64,000 nucleotides of DNA from Burkholderiales bacterium. GTDB lineage: Bacteria; Pseudomonadota; Gammaproteobacteria; Burkholderiales; SG8-41. This document shows positions 54,144 through 62,078 of this stretch, in pieces (within the stretch, counting starts at the first letter, position 1; every line of letters begins with the position of its first letter). The notes below the pieces were generated by a model. It made no database searches and was not told the DNA's origin. It saw nothing but the letters and a program-made list of their open reading frames with translations. The stretch lies in contig JAUXMZ010000036.1 of the NCBI GenBank assembly GCA_030683105.1, positions 23,045 through 87,044 on the forward strand, in the 5' to 3' direction. A program made the translations under genes and the position numbers.

Positions 54144-54437
54144 ATGTACTCAGTCAAGCCACTTCCCGAATTCACCGCATGGCTCGATGACTTGACCGAT
54201 GAGTCTGTGCGCGGGGTTATTGCCGCTCGCATTAAACGACTGGCGCTGGGTTTGATGGGTGACGTAGAACCCGTTGGAGAGGGCGTATCGGAACTGCGCA
54301 TTCACTTGGGCGCGGGTTGGCGCGTGTACTTTGTGCGGCGTGGAAAAGAAGTGGTCGTGTTGCTGGCTGGCGGTTCCAAGCGCACCCAGACAACCGACAT
54401 CAAGCGAGCCAAAGCCCTGGCTTCGCGGTTGGATTGA
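54144..54437 (+). CDS. RelE/ParE-superfamily toxin (putative addiction-module killer)
   Basis: 97 residues. PEFTAWLDDLTDESVRGVIA, IKRLALGLMGDVEPVGEGVS, ELRIHLGAGWRVYFVRRGKE and VVVLLAGGSKRTQTTDIKRA match the HigB-like killer family, with the GWRVYF and AGGxKxTQxxDI signatures. Such toxins cleave mRNA on the ribosome. ATG 54144 is preferred over TTG 54138. The toxin precedes the antitoxin, as in higBA. Confidence 0.88.
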   Translation: MYSVKPLPEFTAWLDDLTDESVRGVIAARIKRLALGLMGDVEPVGEGVSELRIHLGAGWRVYFVRRGKEVVVLLAGGSKRTQTTDIKRAKALASRLD

Positions 54438-54452
54438 TCCAAGGAGATGAAC

Positions 54453-54770
54453 ATGAAACGTATCAATGTGGCTGACTTGCCTGAGTTTGACGCCGCGCCC
54501 TATCTTGAAGGCGAAGCGGCCATTGCGGCTTATCTGACGGATATTCTTGAGGCGAACGATCCGGCCTTGCTGGCTTCCGCGCTGGGCGATATCGCCCGCG
54601 CTCGCGGCATGGGCGAGATTGCCAAGGCATCTGGCATCACCCGCGAGGCGTTGTACAAAGCACTGCGGCCCAATGCACAGCCGCGCTTCGATACCATCAG
54701 CCGTGTTTGCGCGGCCTTGGGGGTGCGCTTGGTAGCGCAGGCTGCCCATGATGGCGTCCGACGCGGCTAA
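54453..54770 (+). CDS. Addiction-module antidote (HigA-like, HTH)
   Basis: 105 residues. INVADLPEFDAAPYLEGEAA opens the family, and the helix-turn-helix is GMGEIAKASGITREALYKAL with RFDTISRVCAALGVRL. ATG 54453 has AAGGAG at six bases; ATG 54447 touches that site and is unlikely. The last codons (AAHDGVRRG) run into the duplicated SDR tail, so the original C-terminus may have been replaced at the insertion junction. Confidence 0.87.
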   Translation: MKRINVADLPEFDAAPYLEGEAAIAAYLTDILEANDPALLASALGDIARARGMGEIAKASGITREALYKALRPNAQPRFDTISRVCAALGVRLVAQAAHDGVRRG

Positions 54771-54822
54771 TTTCATTACGGGCGCGATCATTCATGTCGA
54801 TGGCGGGGCAGTGGCGTGGTGA
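54752..54822 (+). pseudogene. Displaced 3' tail of an SDR gene (echo of 53887-53957)
   Basis: Encodes SDAANFITGAIIHVDGGAVAW and a stop, against SDAANFITGAIIPVDGGAVAW in the intact gene. Of 8 nucleotide differences only the P/H codon changes an amino acid. It has no start and follows the toxin-antitoxin pair directly, overlapping the antitoxin 3' end. Confidence 0.85.
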
Positions 54823-54837
54823 TCGTCTATAGAGCTA

Positions 54838-54892
54838 AGAAGCATTGACGCGAAGTAACGCGAAGGAAAAACGAAGGCCGCGAAGTAAATAA
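54838..54892. repeat. GCGAAG word array
   Basis: AAGCATTGACGCGAAGTAACG, shortened here to ACGCGAAGTAACGCGAAGG, then GAAGGCCGCGAAGTAAAT: words of the ACGCGAAG family also found at 59150-59200 and, inverted, at 60200-60460. No matching arm is close by. Confidence 0.65.
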
Positions 54893-54933
54893 TATAATAA
54901 AAACAAAGCGAATTTTTCAGGGAGATCAGGACC

Positions 54934-56460
54934 ATGAGCGCAGTCGCCGACCGTGCCAGCATACGTTTGAACGCCGCCGACAACGTGGTCGTCGCTCGGG
55001 ACGACCTGGCGGCGGGAACGCCGGTTGAGGGACTGACCACCACGGGTGCCATTCCTCGCGGCCATAAGGTGTCGACTGCCGCCATCGGCAAGGGCGGCGT
55101 GGTGCGCAAATACAACCAGATCATCGGGTTTGCCACCGCCGAGATCCGGCCGGGCGAGCATGTGCATACCCACAACACCGAGTTCGGCGATTTCGACCGC
55201 GACTACGCGTTTGGCGCCGATGCGCGGCCGACCGATTTCGTGGCCGCGAAGGATCGCGCCACCTTTCAGGGCTACGTGCGCGCTGATGGCAGGATCGGCA
55301 CGCGCAATTTCGTCGGGGTGCTGGCGTCGGTGAACTGTTCCAATTCGGTCGCGCGGCTGATTGCCGATGCGTTCGCGGGCGACAGGCTGGCGGCCTGGCC
55401 GCATGTGGACGGTGTCGTGGCACTCCCGCACCAGACCGGCTGCTGTATCCCGCTCGACGGCGACACCCACGGCAACCTGGAGCGCACGCTGGTCGGCCAC
55501 GCCCGGCATCCGAATTTCGCGGGCGTGCTGCTGGTGGGCCTGGGCTGTGAAGTCGCGCAGATCAACACCATGCTGGAGCGGTATGGGCTGGCCAAAAGCA
55601 AAACCATGCGGACCCTGGTCATACAGGACGAAGGCGGCACGGCGGCCACTGTGGCGGCGGGCATCACCCACGTGCGCGAGATGCTGGCCATCGCCGAGCT
55701 CGCCCGGCGCTCCACTGTCGACGCCAGCCATCTGACGGTGGCGCTCGAATGCGGCGGCTCGGACGGGTATTCGGGCATTACCGCCAATCCGGCGTTGGGC
55801 GCGGCGGTGGACTTGCTGGTGCGCCACGGCGGCACGGGGATCCTGGCCGAGACGCCGGAAATCTACGGCGCCGAGCATTTGCTGACGCGGCGCGCCGTGA
55901 CGCAAGCGGTCGGCGAGAAGCTGATTGCGCGCATCAAATGGTGGGAGCAGCACACCGCTGCCAACCAGGCGCGCATGGACAATAACCCGACGCCCGGCAA
56001 CAAAAAAGGCGGGCTGACCACCATCCTGGAAAAATCGCTGGGCGCGGTGGCCAAGGGCGGCACCACCATGCTGATGGACGTTTACAAATACGCCGAGCCG
56101 GTGACGGCGAAGGGCTTCGTGTTCATGGACAGCCCCGGCTACGATCCGGCGTCCATCACCGGCATGGTGGCGGGCGGCGCCAACGTGACCTGCTTCACCA
56201 CCGGGCGCGGCTCGGTGTACGGCGGCAAACCGGTGCCCAGCCTGAAGCTGGCGACCAATACGCCCATGTTCGAGCGCATGAGTGATGACATGGACATCAA
56301 TTGCGGCGTCATCGCCGATGGCTCCGTGTCGACCGCCGAAATGGGCGAGCGGATTTTCCAGCTGATACTGGACACGGCGTCGGGCAGGCCGTCGAAAAGC
56401 GAAACGCACGGCATTGGCGATCTGGAATTCTGCCCGTGGCAGACCGGGGCGGTGATGTAG
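54934..56460 (+). CDS. UxaA-family altronate/galactarate dehydratase-like hydrolyase
   Basis: 508 residues. An N-terminal SAF domain (IRLNAADNVVVARDDLAAGT) is joined to the large UxaA domain (GYVRADGRIGTRNFVGVLAS, HQTGCCIPLDG, LLVGLGCEVAQIN, LECGGSDGYSGITANPALG, CFTTGRGSVYG). The family dehydrates sugar acids such as altronate or galactarate using iron; full-length fusions of both halves are known. AGGGAGAT lies about ten bases before the ATG. The racemase and DHDPS-family lyase downstream suit a sugar-acid or amino-acid catabolic role. Confidence 0.88.
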   Translation: MSAVADRASIRLNAADNVVVARDDLAAGTPVEGLTTTGAIPRGHKVSTAAIGKGGVVRKYNQIIGFATAEIRPGEHVHTHNTEFGDFDRDYAFGADARPTDFVAAKDRATFQGYVRADGRIGTRNFVGVLASVNCSNSVARLIADAFAGDRLAAWPHVDGVVALPHQTGCCIPLDGDTHGNLERTLVGHARHPNFAGVLLVGLGCEVAQINTMLERYGLAKSKTMRTLVIQDEGGTAATVAAGITHVREMLAIAELARRSTVDASHLTVALECGGSDGYSGITANPALGAAVDLLVRHGGTGILAETPEIYGAEHLLTRRAVTQAVGEKLIARIKWWEQHTAANQARMDNNPTPGNKKGGLTTILEKSLGAVAKGGTTMLMDVYKYAEPVTAKGFVFMDSPGYDPASITGMVAGGANVTCFTTGRGSVYGGKPVPSLKLATNTPMFERMSDDMDINCGVIADGSVSTAEMGERIFQLILDTASGRPSKSETHGIGDLEFCPWQTGAVM

Positions 56461-56476
56461 GCTGGCTCGGGCTCCG

Positions 56477-56537
56477 CGGCTGCCGTCCGCGACAGAGTAA
56501 ATGGCGCAAGTGCGAATATGTCGCAACCGACTATCTG
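56477..56537 (-). pseudogene. Fragment of an aspartate/glutamate racemase-family gene
   Basis: On the minus strand the frame reads IVGCDIFALAPFTLSRTAAA, close to ITGCDVIALAQFTLSRAAPA of the intact racemase gene at 57229-57891. Only about 60 bases remain. Its start and final codons are absent. It lies on the far side of the NmrA-like gene from the intact racemase 3' end. Confidence 0.65.
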
Positions 56538-56583
56538 TCCGGGTATTGTGTCGACAGGGCATGCTGTCATCAAGGAGAAGGGC

Positions 56584-57213
56584 ATGAACATTCTGATCGT
56601 TGGTGCAACCCGAGGTATCGGGCGGCAGCTGCTCGAACAGGCGCTGGCGTCCGGTCATACCGTTACCGCGCTGGTGCGCGATTCCCGGAGGCTGGCTGTG
56701 ACACACCAGCAACTCAGGGTGGTCAAAGGCGACATTCTGGATCCGGAATCAGTCGCGCTGGCGACTGGCGGCCAGGATGCGGTGTGCTGCACGATAGGCG
56801 TCAAGGTGCCGTGGATACGGGTGACGCTGTTTTCGGACGGCACGCGCAATCTGCTGCAGGCCATGAACAAAACAGGGGTCAGGCGGCTCATCTGCGTGAC
56901 CGGCATCGGCGCGGGAGACAGCAGGGGACATGGCGGTTTTCTCTACGACCGCATTTTTTACCCGCTCCTGCTCAGGCCCATCTACGCGGACAAGGACCGC
57001 CAGGAGTCACTGATCAGGGCAAGTGACGTTGACTGGACCATCGTCCGGCCCGGCTTCCTCACCAACGGTCCGTTGACCGGAAACTATCGGGTGCTCACCG
57101 ACATGACTGGCGTCACTGCCGGCCGGATTTCCCGTGCAGACGTGGCCCGCTTCATGCTGCAAGAACTTGAGACCAAACGATATCTGAGGCAAGCCCCCTT
57201 GCTGTCTGCCTGA
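56584..57213 (+). CDS. NAD(P)-binding NmrA/SDR-like oxidoreductase
   Basis: 209 residues. NILIVGATRGIGRQLLEQAL is the Rossmann site, followed by VTALVRDSRRL and VVKGDILDPESVALATGGQD. The catalytic Tyr-Lys of classical SDRs is not evident, as in NmrA-like or biliverdin-reductase-B-like proteins. ATG 56584 has AAGGAG at six bases. The gene is bounded on the left by a racemase fragment and on the right by the intact racemase 3' end, so it may have been inserted. Confidence 0.82.
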   Translation: MNILIVGATRGIGRQLLEQALASGHTVTALVRDSRRLAVTHQQLRVVKGDILDPESVALATGGQDAVCCTIGVKVPWIRVTLFSDGTRNLLQAMNKTGVRRLICVTGIGAGDSRGHGGFLYDRIFYPLLLRPIYADKDRQESLIRASDVDWTIVRPGFLTNGPLTGNYRVLTDMTGVTAGRISRADVARFMLQELETKRYLRQAPLLSA

Positions 57214-57228
57214 GCCCCACGCAATATT

Positions 57229-57891
57229 TCAGGCGCCCAGCATGCGGCGCATCCGGGCTACCGCCGCTGCCGGCGAATTGAGCACCGGAATGCTACTGAC
57301 CGCCGCTACCGCGGGCGCTGCCCGCGACAGCGTGAATTGCGCCAGCGCGATCACATCGCAACCGGTGATCTCGCGCGCCCGGGCGGCGACCAGCGCGTCA
57401 TGCCGGGCGGCATCGCCGCCAGCCAGCGCATCGAACGCTCCCTCGACGACATAGGGCACCAGTTCGACAGTCTGGCCGCGGGCCGCCGCCATTTCCAGGA
57501 ACTCGGCTGAGATCGACGGAATGGTTGGACCAACGGTCGCCACGACCGCGATGCGTGAACCGGTATCGAGCGCCTGCCCGATCATGGCGTCGTTGGGCTT
57601 GAGCATGGGCAAATCGAATTCGGCCATGCAGGCGTCTATGCATTCGCGGAAGGCCGAGCAGGTATAGAGGATGCCATCGGCGCCGCGGTCGATCATGTAG
57701 CGCGTCAGCGTGCGGAAGACATCGTACATCTCGGGCACCACGCCGCCGGTCTCGCGTACCCACGCGAACAGTCCGTCGTCCATCAAATTGCTGATGCGGG
57801 CCTCAGGCCAGTCGGCCTCGAAGGCGCGGACCGCCGCGTCCATTGCATCCTTGTGCACACTGAACAACACGATATTCGGCGCTTGCGCCAT
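57229..57891 (-). CDS. Aspartate/glutamate (hydantoin) racemase-family protein
   Basis: 220 residues. The first catalytic cysteine is in ILYTCSAFRECIDAC. In the second half, where Asp/Glu racemases have another cysteine, this protein has DVIALAQFTLSRAAPA, so only one catalytic Cys is visible. This pattern recalls arylmalonate decarboxylase or maleate isomerase-type members, so racemase activity is not assured. It is transcribed leftwards and downstream of the DHDPS-family gene in the same direction. Confidence 0.8.
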   Translation of the reverse strand: MAQAPNIVLFSVHKDAMDAAVRAFEADWPEARISNLMDDGLFAWVRETGGVVPEMYDVFRTLTRYMIDRGADGILYTCSAFRECIDACMAEFDLPMLKPNDAMIGQALDTGSRIAVVATVGPTIPSISAEFLEMAAARGQTVELVPYVVEGAFDALAGGDAARHDALVAARAREITGCDVIALAQFTLSRAAPAVAAVSSIPVLNSPAAAVARMRRMLGA

Positions 57892-57954
57892 GAAAATTCC
57901 CTCCGGACACTCAGTTCGCGATTAACTGACAAGGTCAAGTCAGGTTGATGCCGG

Positions 57955-58953
57955 TCACGCCGCACGGCGTTCCGACTTTTTTCCCGCTGCGGCTTTGGCG
58001 AGCAGTCCGGTCGCCTCGAGATCGGCGCGCATTTCTGCTTTCGCCTCGGCGGACATTTCCGCGCAGGGTGCGCGCACCGGGCCGCCCGCCATGCCGATCA
58101 ATTCCATCCAGTATTTCTGTTCGGCAATCGCGAACCGCGTGCCGCTGCCGTAACCCGGGATCCACTTCGCCAGCACCGCGCGCAGCGGATTGAGGCTGCG
58201 GCAGATCTCCGTGGCGGCATTCATGTCGCCGGCGAGCGCGGCGCGCGTGTAATCGTTGACCGGCAGATAGCCGGGCACCTGGTAAAGATGCGGGCAGTAG
58301 TTGAGCAGCCAGCGGTCGCCCATCACGCCCAGGTTGTAGAGCCACGGCGTTTCGTCGGCGACGCTGACTTCCACCTCTTTGCCGATCGCTTCGCGCAAAG
58401 AGATGGTGGGTTGCGGCTTGGACACACCCTGCTTGAAGCCGCAGATATTCGGGATCGTCGCCAGCCGCTGCGCCAGGCGCGGCGATATCGGATACGTGGC
58501 TTCAGTGTTGAACAGGATGATGCCGATGTCGACGCGTTCGGCCACGAAACGGTAATACTCGTAAACGGCGTCGTCATTGCGCGCGGCGACGTAGGGCGTG
58601 AGGATGATCACGAAGTCGATGCATGCGTCCTGCGCGTGCTGCGCCAGCTTTGCCGCTTCGTAGGGGTTCTGGTGATGGCAGCCCGCGATCAGCGGCACGC
58701 GGCCTTTCGTGACCTCGACGTTGATCTCGTGAACGCGCATGCGTTCCTCGTTGGTCATGGCCCAGAATTCGCCGACGTTGCCTACGCAGTAGTGGCCGTC
58801 GATGTTGAGCTTCGAAATGCAATGCTCGAGATTGGCCGCAATCCCGGTTTCATCCAGCCCGTGATCCGCGGTGAAGCTTGTCGGCAGCGCGGTCCATACG
58901 CCTTTGAGGACCGACTTTGCGTATTCCTTCGCTTCATGTTTTTTGTATTTCAT
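57955..58953 (-). CDS. Dihydrodipicolinate synthase-family lyase
   Basis: 332 residues, TIM barrel. The Schiff-base lysine is in NICGFKQGVSK, the catalytic tyrosine in IILTPYVAARNDD, and NVGEFWAMTNEERMRVHEIN replaces the usual GTTGE loop. Enzymes of this family split or join pyruvate-type oxo acids; the altered loop argues against lysine biosynthesis. An acidic-to-basic tail (GKKSERRAA) ends the chain. It probably serves catabolism together with the neighbouring racemase-like gene. Confidence 0.85.
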   Translation of the reverse strand: MKYKKHEAKEYAKSVLKGVWTALPTSFTADHGLDETGIAANLEHCISKLNIDGHYCVGNVGEFWAMTNEERMRVHEINVEVTKGRVPLIAGCHHQNPYEAAKLAQHAQDACIDFVIILTPYVAARNDDAVYEYYRFVAERVDIGIILFNTEATYPISPRLAQRLATIPNICGFKQGVSKPQPTISLREAIGKEVEVSVADETPWLYNLGVMGDRWLLNYCPHLYQVPGYLPVNDYTRAALAGDMNAATEICRSLNPLRAVLAKWIPGYGSGTRFAIAEQKYWMELIGMAGGPVRAPCAEMSAEAKAEMRADLEATGLLAKAAAGKKSERRAA

Positions 58954-58974
58954 GGAGCACCTCCGTCCGCCGGG

Positions 58975-59790
58975 TGGTTCGGATTCCTGAATACAGCATA
59001 GCAGATCGTTTTTTCATCTGCCAAGAAGGCAAAGTCAAAAGCATTAACGCCGTTCTTTACTATTGATCCATCTCTCGGAAGGCGAGGGATTACCGTTATC
59101 TCCTCTCTCTCCTCGGGGAGAGAGGTCGGGAGAGAGGGTTGGACGCAAAGGTTCGCGAAGTAACGCAAAGGAAAAGCAAAAGCAAAAGCGAAAGATATAA
59201 AGGGAGGATTACATTTGTCCTCTGGCTGCCTCAAGACCTGAGCGTGTCACATGGGCCAATAAGATCAAAAGCATAGACACGAAGGACACGAAGGACACAG
59301 AGGACACGAAGCAAATAATGCAACATAAACAATATGTTAGAATAATCCCTCGCAGATGAAGGTGCGCCGCTATATTCATGAATAGTTCTACATTCAAATC
59401 TTGTTTCGCACTGAGCACACTGAGAAAAGCCAAGATTTATGAAATACCTCCGTGTGCTCCGTGAGATCCATGGTTCGAGCCCTGGCCGGGGAGCCAGTTA
59501 CAGCTCGAACCGCACAGTATTTGTTATTAGCTCCGTCATGACCTGAAGGTCAGTCTTCTCCGCAACAAACTACGCGCGTTGTATTGGCGGCCTTGGCGGC
59601 TCAATTTTTTTATTATTTCTGTATTTTCTTTTCCTTCGCGTTCATGTTTTTGACCTTTAAGCAAAAGTCCGCCGGATCAGCCGTAGCTGTCGGCAAAGGA
59701 TTGCCGACCTACAACTCTTTGCGAACCCTGATTCGTGCCTGGCTTGGTGAGTTAGCCAGCGCCCGAACTGTATAACATTCAATCTGTTTT
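58975..59790. repeat. Long repeat-rich intergenic region
   Basis: No gene seen in about 900 bases. It holds several word arrays: CATTAACGCCG near 59042; a CCTCTCTC-CTCGG-GGAGAGAGG hairpin at about 59100-59125; GCGAAGTAACGCAAAGG near 59150-59172; GACACGAAGGACACGAAGG near 59276-59310; and the inverted CCTTGGCGGC and CCTTCGCG words at 59588-59645. A separate 9-base inverted repeat GGTTCGAGC/GCTCGAACC is at 59472-59511. Confidence 0.7.
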
Positions 59791-59795
59791 GTTTT

Positions 59796-59838
59796 TCAAT
59801 CCACCGCTCTCCGAATCAGGTTCAACCCAATCAGCAAG
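59796..59838 (-). pseudogene. Displaced 3' tail of a TauE/SafE gene (echo of 60466-60508)
   Basis: On the minus strand the last codons read LLIGLNLIRRAVD and stop, against FLIGLNLIRRAFA and stop in the intact gene at 60466. Differences in the shared core (ATT/ATC, AAC/AAT, CGG/CGA) are silent. It lies just left of the DUF433 gene. Confidence 0.7.
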
Positions 59839-59889
59839 CCACGATTACTGCATTGGCCACCTTCCCCGGCAAGTGATACGATGCATTTT

Positions 59890-60111
59890 ATGATCGACTG
59901 GTCTTCCTGCCCTGCGGTTGAACGGGATCCCGAGCGTGTCAGTGGCGCCTGGGTCTTCCGTGGCACGCGTGTGCCGGTCGCGGCGCTGTTCGAAAACCTC
60001 GAAGACGGCGCGCCGGTTACGCAGTTTGTGGAGTGGTTCCCCGGCGTCACCATCGAACAGGTTCGTGCCGTGCTGGAACACGCTGCGCGGAGCGCACTGG
60101 CCCCCGCCTAA
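59890..60111 (+). CDS. DUF433 domain protein (orphan VapB-like antitoxin)
   Basis: 73 residues. IDWSSCPAVERDPERVSGAW and VFRGTRVPVAALFENLEDGA followed by EQVRAVLEHAA is the compact DUF433 fold, usually paired with a DUF5615 PIN-like toxin. Here GTGCGCATATTAGTA (encoding VRILV, like a DUF5615 start) follows the stop, but the frame breaks after 19 codons, so only a stub of the toxin may remain. ATG 59890 is the family-like start; ATG 59881 is possible. Confidence 0.8.
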   Translation: MIDWSSCPAVERDPERVSGAWVFRGTRVPVAALFENLEDGAPVTQFVEWFPGVTIEQVRAVLEHAARSALAPA

Positions 60112-60169
60112 GTGCGCATATTAGTAAGACCAAGAGCGATATCCGCTTTCCCGCATTTTCCTCACTCCT

Positions 60170-60465
60170 GAAGTATTGTTCCTGTGTCTGGCATTTCCTT
60201 CGCGAACCTTCGCGTCCTTTGCGTTAATGGCTTTTGACTTTTAAGCAAGCGTAGCCCGGATGCAGCCGCAGGCGGAATCCGGGGTTTCAATCATTCAAAA
60301 GACATGGTCCCGGATTGCGCTTTGCTTTATCCGGGCTACGATTACTCAAACCGTATAGCATTCGATTTGTTTTCTTGGCGTGCTTGGCGGTTCAATCTTT
60401 TGTTGTTGTTTTCCTTCGTGAACCTTTGCGAGCCTTTGCGCCCTTCGCGTTAATGCTTTTGACTT
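60170..60465. repeat. Repeat-filled region right of DUF433
   Basis: Contains CCTTCGCGAACCTTCGCG and CCTTTGCGTTAATGGC (60196-60230), a GTAGCCCGGATG / ATCCGGGCTAC hairpin (60250-60342) with the internal word GGAATCCGGGG, and CTTGGCGTGCTTGGCGG followed by CCTTCGTGAACCTTTGCG (60376-60455). TTTTGACTTTTAAGCAA ends both CCTTCGCG arrays. No gene seen. Confidence 0.75.
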
Positions 60466-61224
60466 TTAAGCAAACGCTCTTCGAATCAGATTCAACCCGA
60501 TCAGGAACAGCACCACCGCCAGCATCTTGAGGAAAGCATCCTCATTGATGTGGCGCCGCAGCCAGGTGCCAAGCAGCACACCCGCCGATGAAGGGATGAG
60601 GGCGAGCAGAGAGGCCGCCAGATCGGCGCCGCTCAACAGGTCGAACTGCGCCATCGCCACGGCCAGCACCACCGTGGCCCACACGTTGGAAAGCGATATC
60701 GCCGCGACGAACGACTCCTTGCCCAGCTTCAATCCCGCCAGGTACATCGCGTAAACCGGGCCGAACAGCATCGAAAGCCCGCCCACCAGGCCGGCGGCAA
60801 TGCCGGTCAGAGGCGCAGCCCAGCGCTCGGCCCGCGGCGCCACGGTAAATACGAGTTTGCGGTGCAGGACGGAGGCGAAAGTGACGACGATCACGCCCAG
60901 AATCAGATACAGCAGCCTGATGTCGAAAGTGGCGAGCGCCTTGACGCTGATCGCAACCCCGATGGCGATGCCGATCAGCAGCGGCCAGAAGCGCTTGACC
61001 GAGGGCGTGAACTGGCCGCCGTGGTAGCTCTGCCACACGCTGGTCGCGAACGAAGACAGAATGAGCAGCGCGATCGCCTTGTGCACGGGGATGAAGTTCA
61101 CCATGACCGGCAGCGCCACCAGCGGCAGGCCGATGCCCACCACGCCCTTGACCACGCCGCCGGCGATCATTGCGGCAGCGCAGGCAGCGAGCACCGGTGT
61201 GCCAAGGTCGAGAAATTCAGTCAT
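60466..61224 (-). CDS. TauE/SafE-family membrane permease
   Basis: 252 residues, eight membrane helices. AAAMIAGGVVKGVVGIGLPL and the second repeat GIAAGLVGGLSMLFGPVYAM show the two-fold G-x-x-G-x-GGG-like loops of this family, which exports sulfite, sulfoacetate or related organosulfur anions. No sulfur-metabolism gene is adjacent except possibly the ThDP enzyme at 44.7 kb. Its 3' end is echoed at 59796-59838. Confidence 0.87.
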   Translation of the reverse strand: MTEFLDLGTPVLAACAAAMIAGGVVKGVVGIGLPLVALPVMVNFIPVHKAIALLILSSFATSVWQSYHGGQFTPSVKRFWPLLIGIAIGVAISVKALATFDIRLLYLILGVIVVTFASVLHRKLVFTVAPRAERWAAPLTGIAAGLVGGLSMLFGPVYAMYLAGLKLGKESFVAAISLSNVWATVVLAVAMAQFDLLSGADLAASLLALIPSSAGVLLGTWLRRHINEDAFLKMLAVVLFLIGLNLIRRAFA

Positions 61225-61239
61225 TTGGTTGAAATTCAG

Positions 61240-61405
61240 AAAATAAGGTGGAACCGCCGATTAACGCCGATAAACGCGGATGAAACAAAAAATCGTAATA
61301 GACAGGATTAACAGGATTGAAAGCAGGATTACAAGATGGTTCTTATGGTTTTGTTTTAATCCTGTCAGTCATGAAAAATCCTGTCCATTGCCTGTTTCGA
61401 AATGT
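61240..61405. repeat. Hairpins of CGCCGATTA and ACAGGATT words
   Basis: GAACCGCCGATTAACGCCG and ATAAACGCGGATGAA are followed by ATAGACAGGATTAACAGG, ATTGAAAGCAGGATTAC and then the inverted TTTTAATCCTGTCAGTCATG and AAAAATCCTGTCC. The ACAGGATT/AATCCTGT words form a hairpin around GGTTCTTATGG. Confidence 0.75.
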
Positions 61406-61538
61406 TGCTTTGCATTTTACATCCCGTTGATGAAATTGACAGCGCAGAGCGCCATTTGTATAGTCGCAGGGTCTTTCACGCCGCGCCCGCACTGACGGGT
61501 TCAAGCTTAATTCCCCGCACATCAATCTAGGAGGCATC

Positions 61539-61973
61539 ATGTCCAGGCTCACACTCAAGCAGGCCAATACCATCGTCGAGAAGGCTTTGGAGAAGGCGCG
61601 CGAAATGAAAATCAAGCCGCTCGCCGTGGTCGTGCTTGACGATGCGGGCAACATCGTTTCGGCGCAGCGCGAGGACGGTGCGAGCATGTTCCGCATCGAC
61701 ATCGGCCTGGGCAAGGCGTGGGCGGCAGTGGCGATGGGTTGCTCGAGCCGGGCCCTTTCCAAGCGCGCCAAGGACAACCCCAATTTCATGGTGACGCTGG
61801 CCGCGACGGCCAAAGGAAAGTTCCTGCCGCAAACCGGGGCCGTGCTGATCCGGAATGCGCAGGGAGACATCGTGGGTGCGGCGGGCGCCAGCGGCGGCAC
61901 GGGCGAGGAGGACGAAGCCTGCTGCGCGTATGGCGCCGAGCAGGCCGGCCTCAAGCCTGACGCTTCGGCCTGA
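61539..61973 (+). CDS. GlcG/HbpS-family protein
   Basis: 144 residues. LTLKQANTIVEKALEKAREM and PLAVVVLDDAGNIVSAQRED are followed by GASGGTGEEDEACCAYGAEQ, the GlcG/DUF336 pattern. The family binds haem or acts as an accessory to glycolate or diol catabolism; the role is unsettled. CTAGGAGG lies seven bases before the ATG. Confidence 0.88.
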   Translation: MSRLTLKQANTIVEKALEKAREMKIKPLAVVVLDDAGNIVSAQREDGASMFRIDIGLGKAWAAVAMGCSSRALSKRAKDNPNFMVTLAATAKGKFLPQTGAVLIRNAQGDIVGAAGASGGTGEEDEACCAYGAEQAGLKPDASA

Positions 61974-62078
61974 AGATCAGTGAAGAGTGAGGAGTGAAGA
62001 GTAAGAGCGGCGATCGTTCGCCGGGTCATCCCTTCCGGTCACCAATCACCAATCACGCATTACTAAGAGGATAGATTT

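Noticed and set aside
59460..59490. tRNA 3' fragment (GGTTCGAGCCCTGGCC...GAGCCA)
   Set aside because: The T-stem pairs poorly and no D or anticodon arm precedes it. The bases are better explained by the nested inverted repeat at 59472-59511.
60112..60170. Downstream DUF5615 toxin gene for the DUF433 antitoxin
   Set aside because: Only a possible five-codon match (VRILV) follows; the frame ends after 19 codons with no toxin motifs, so it is mentioned only as a possible stub.
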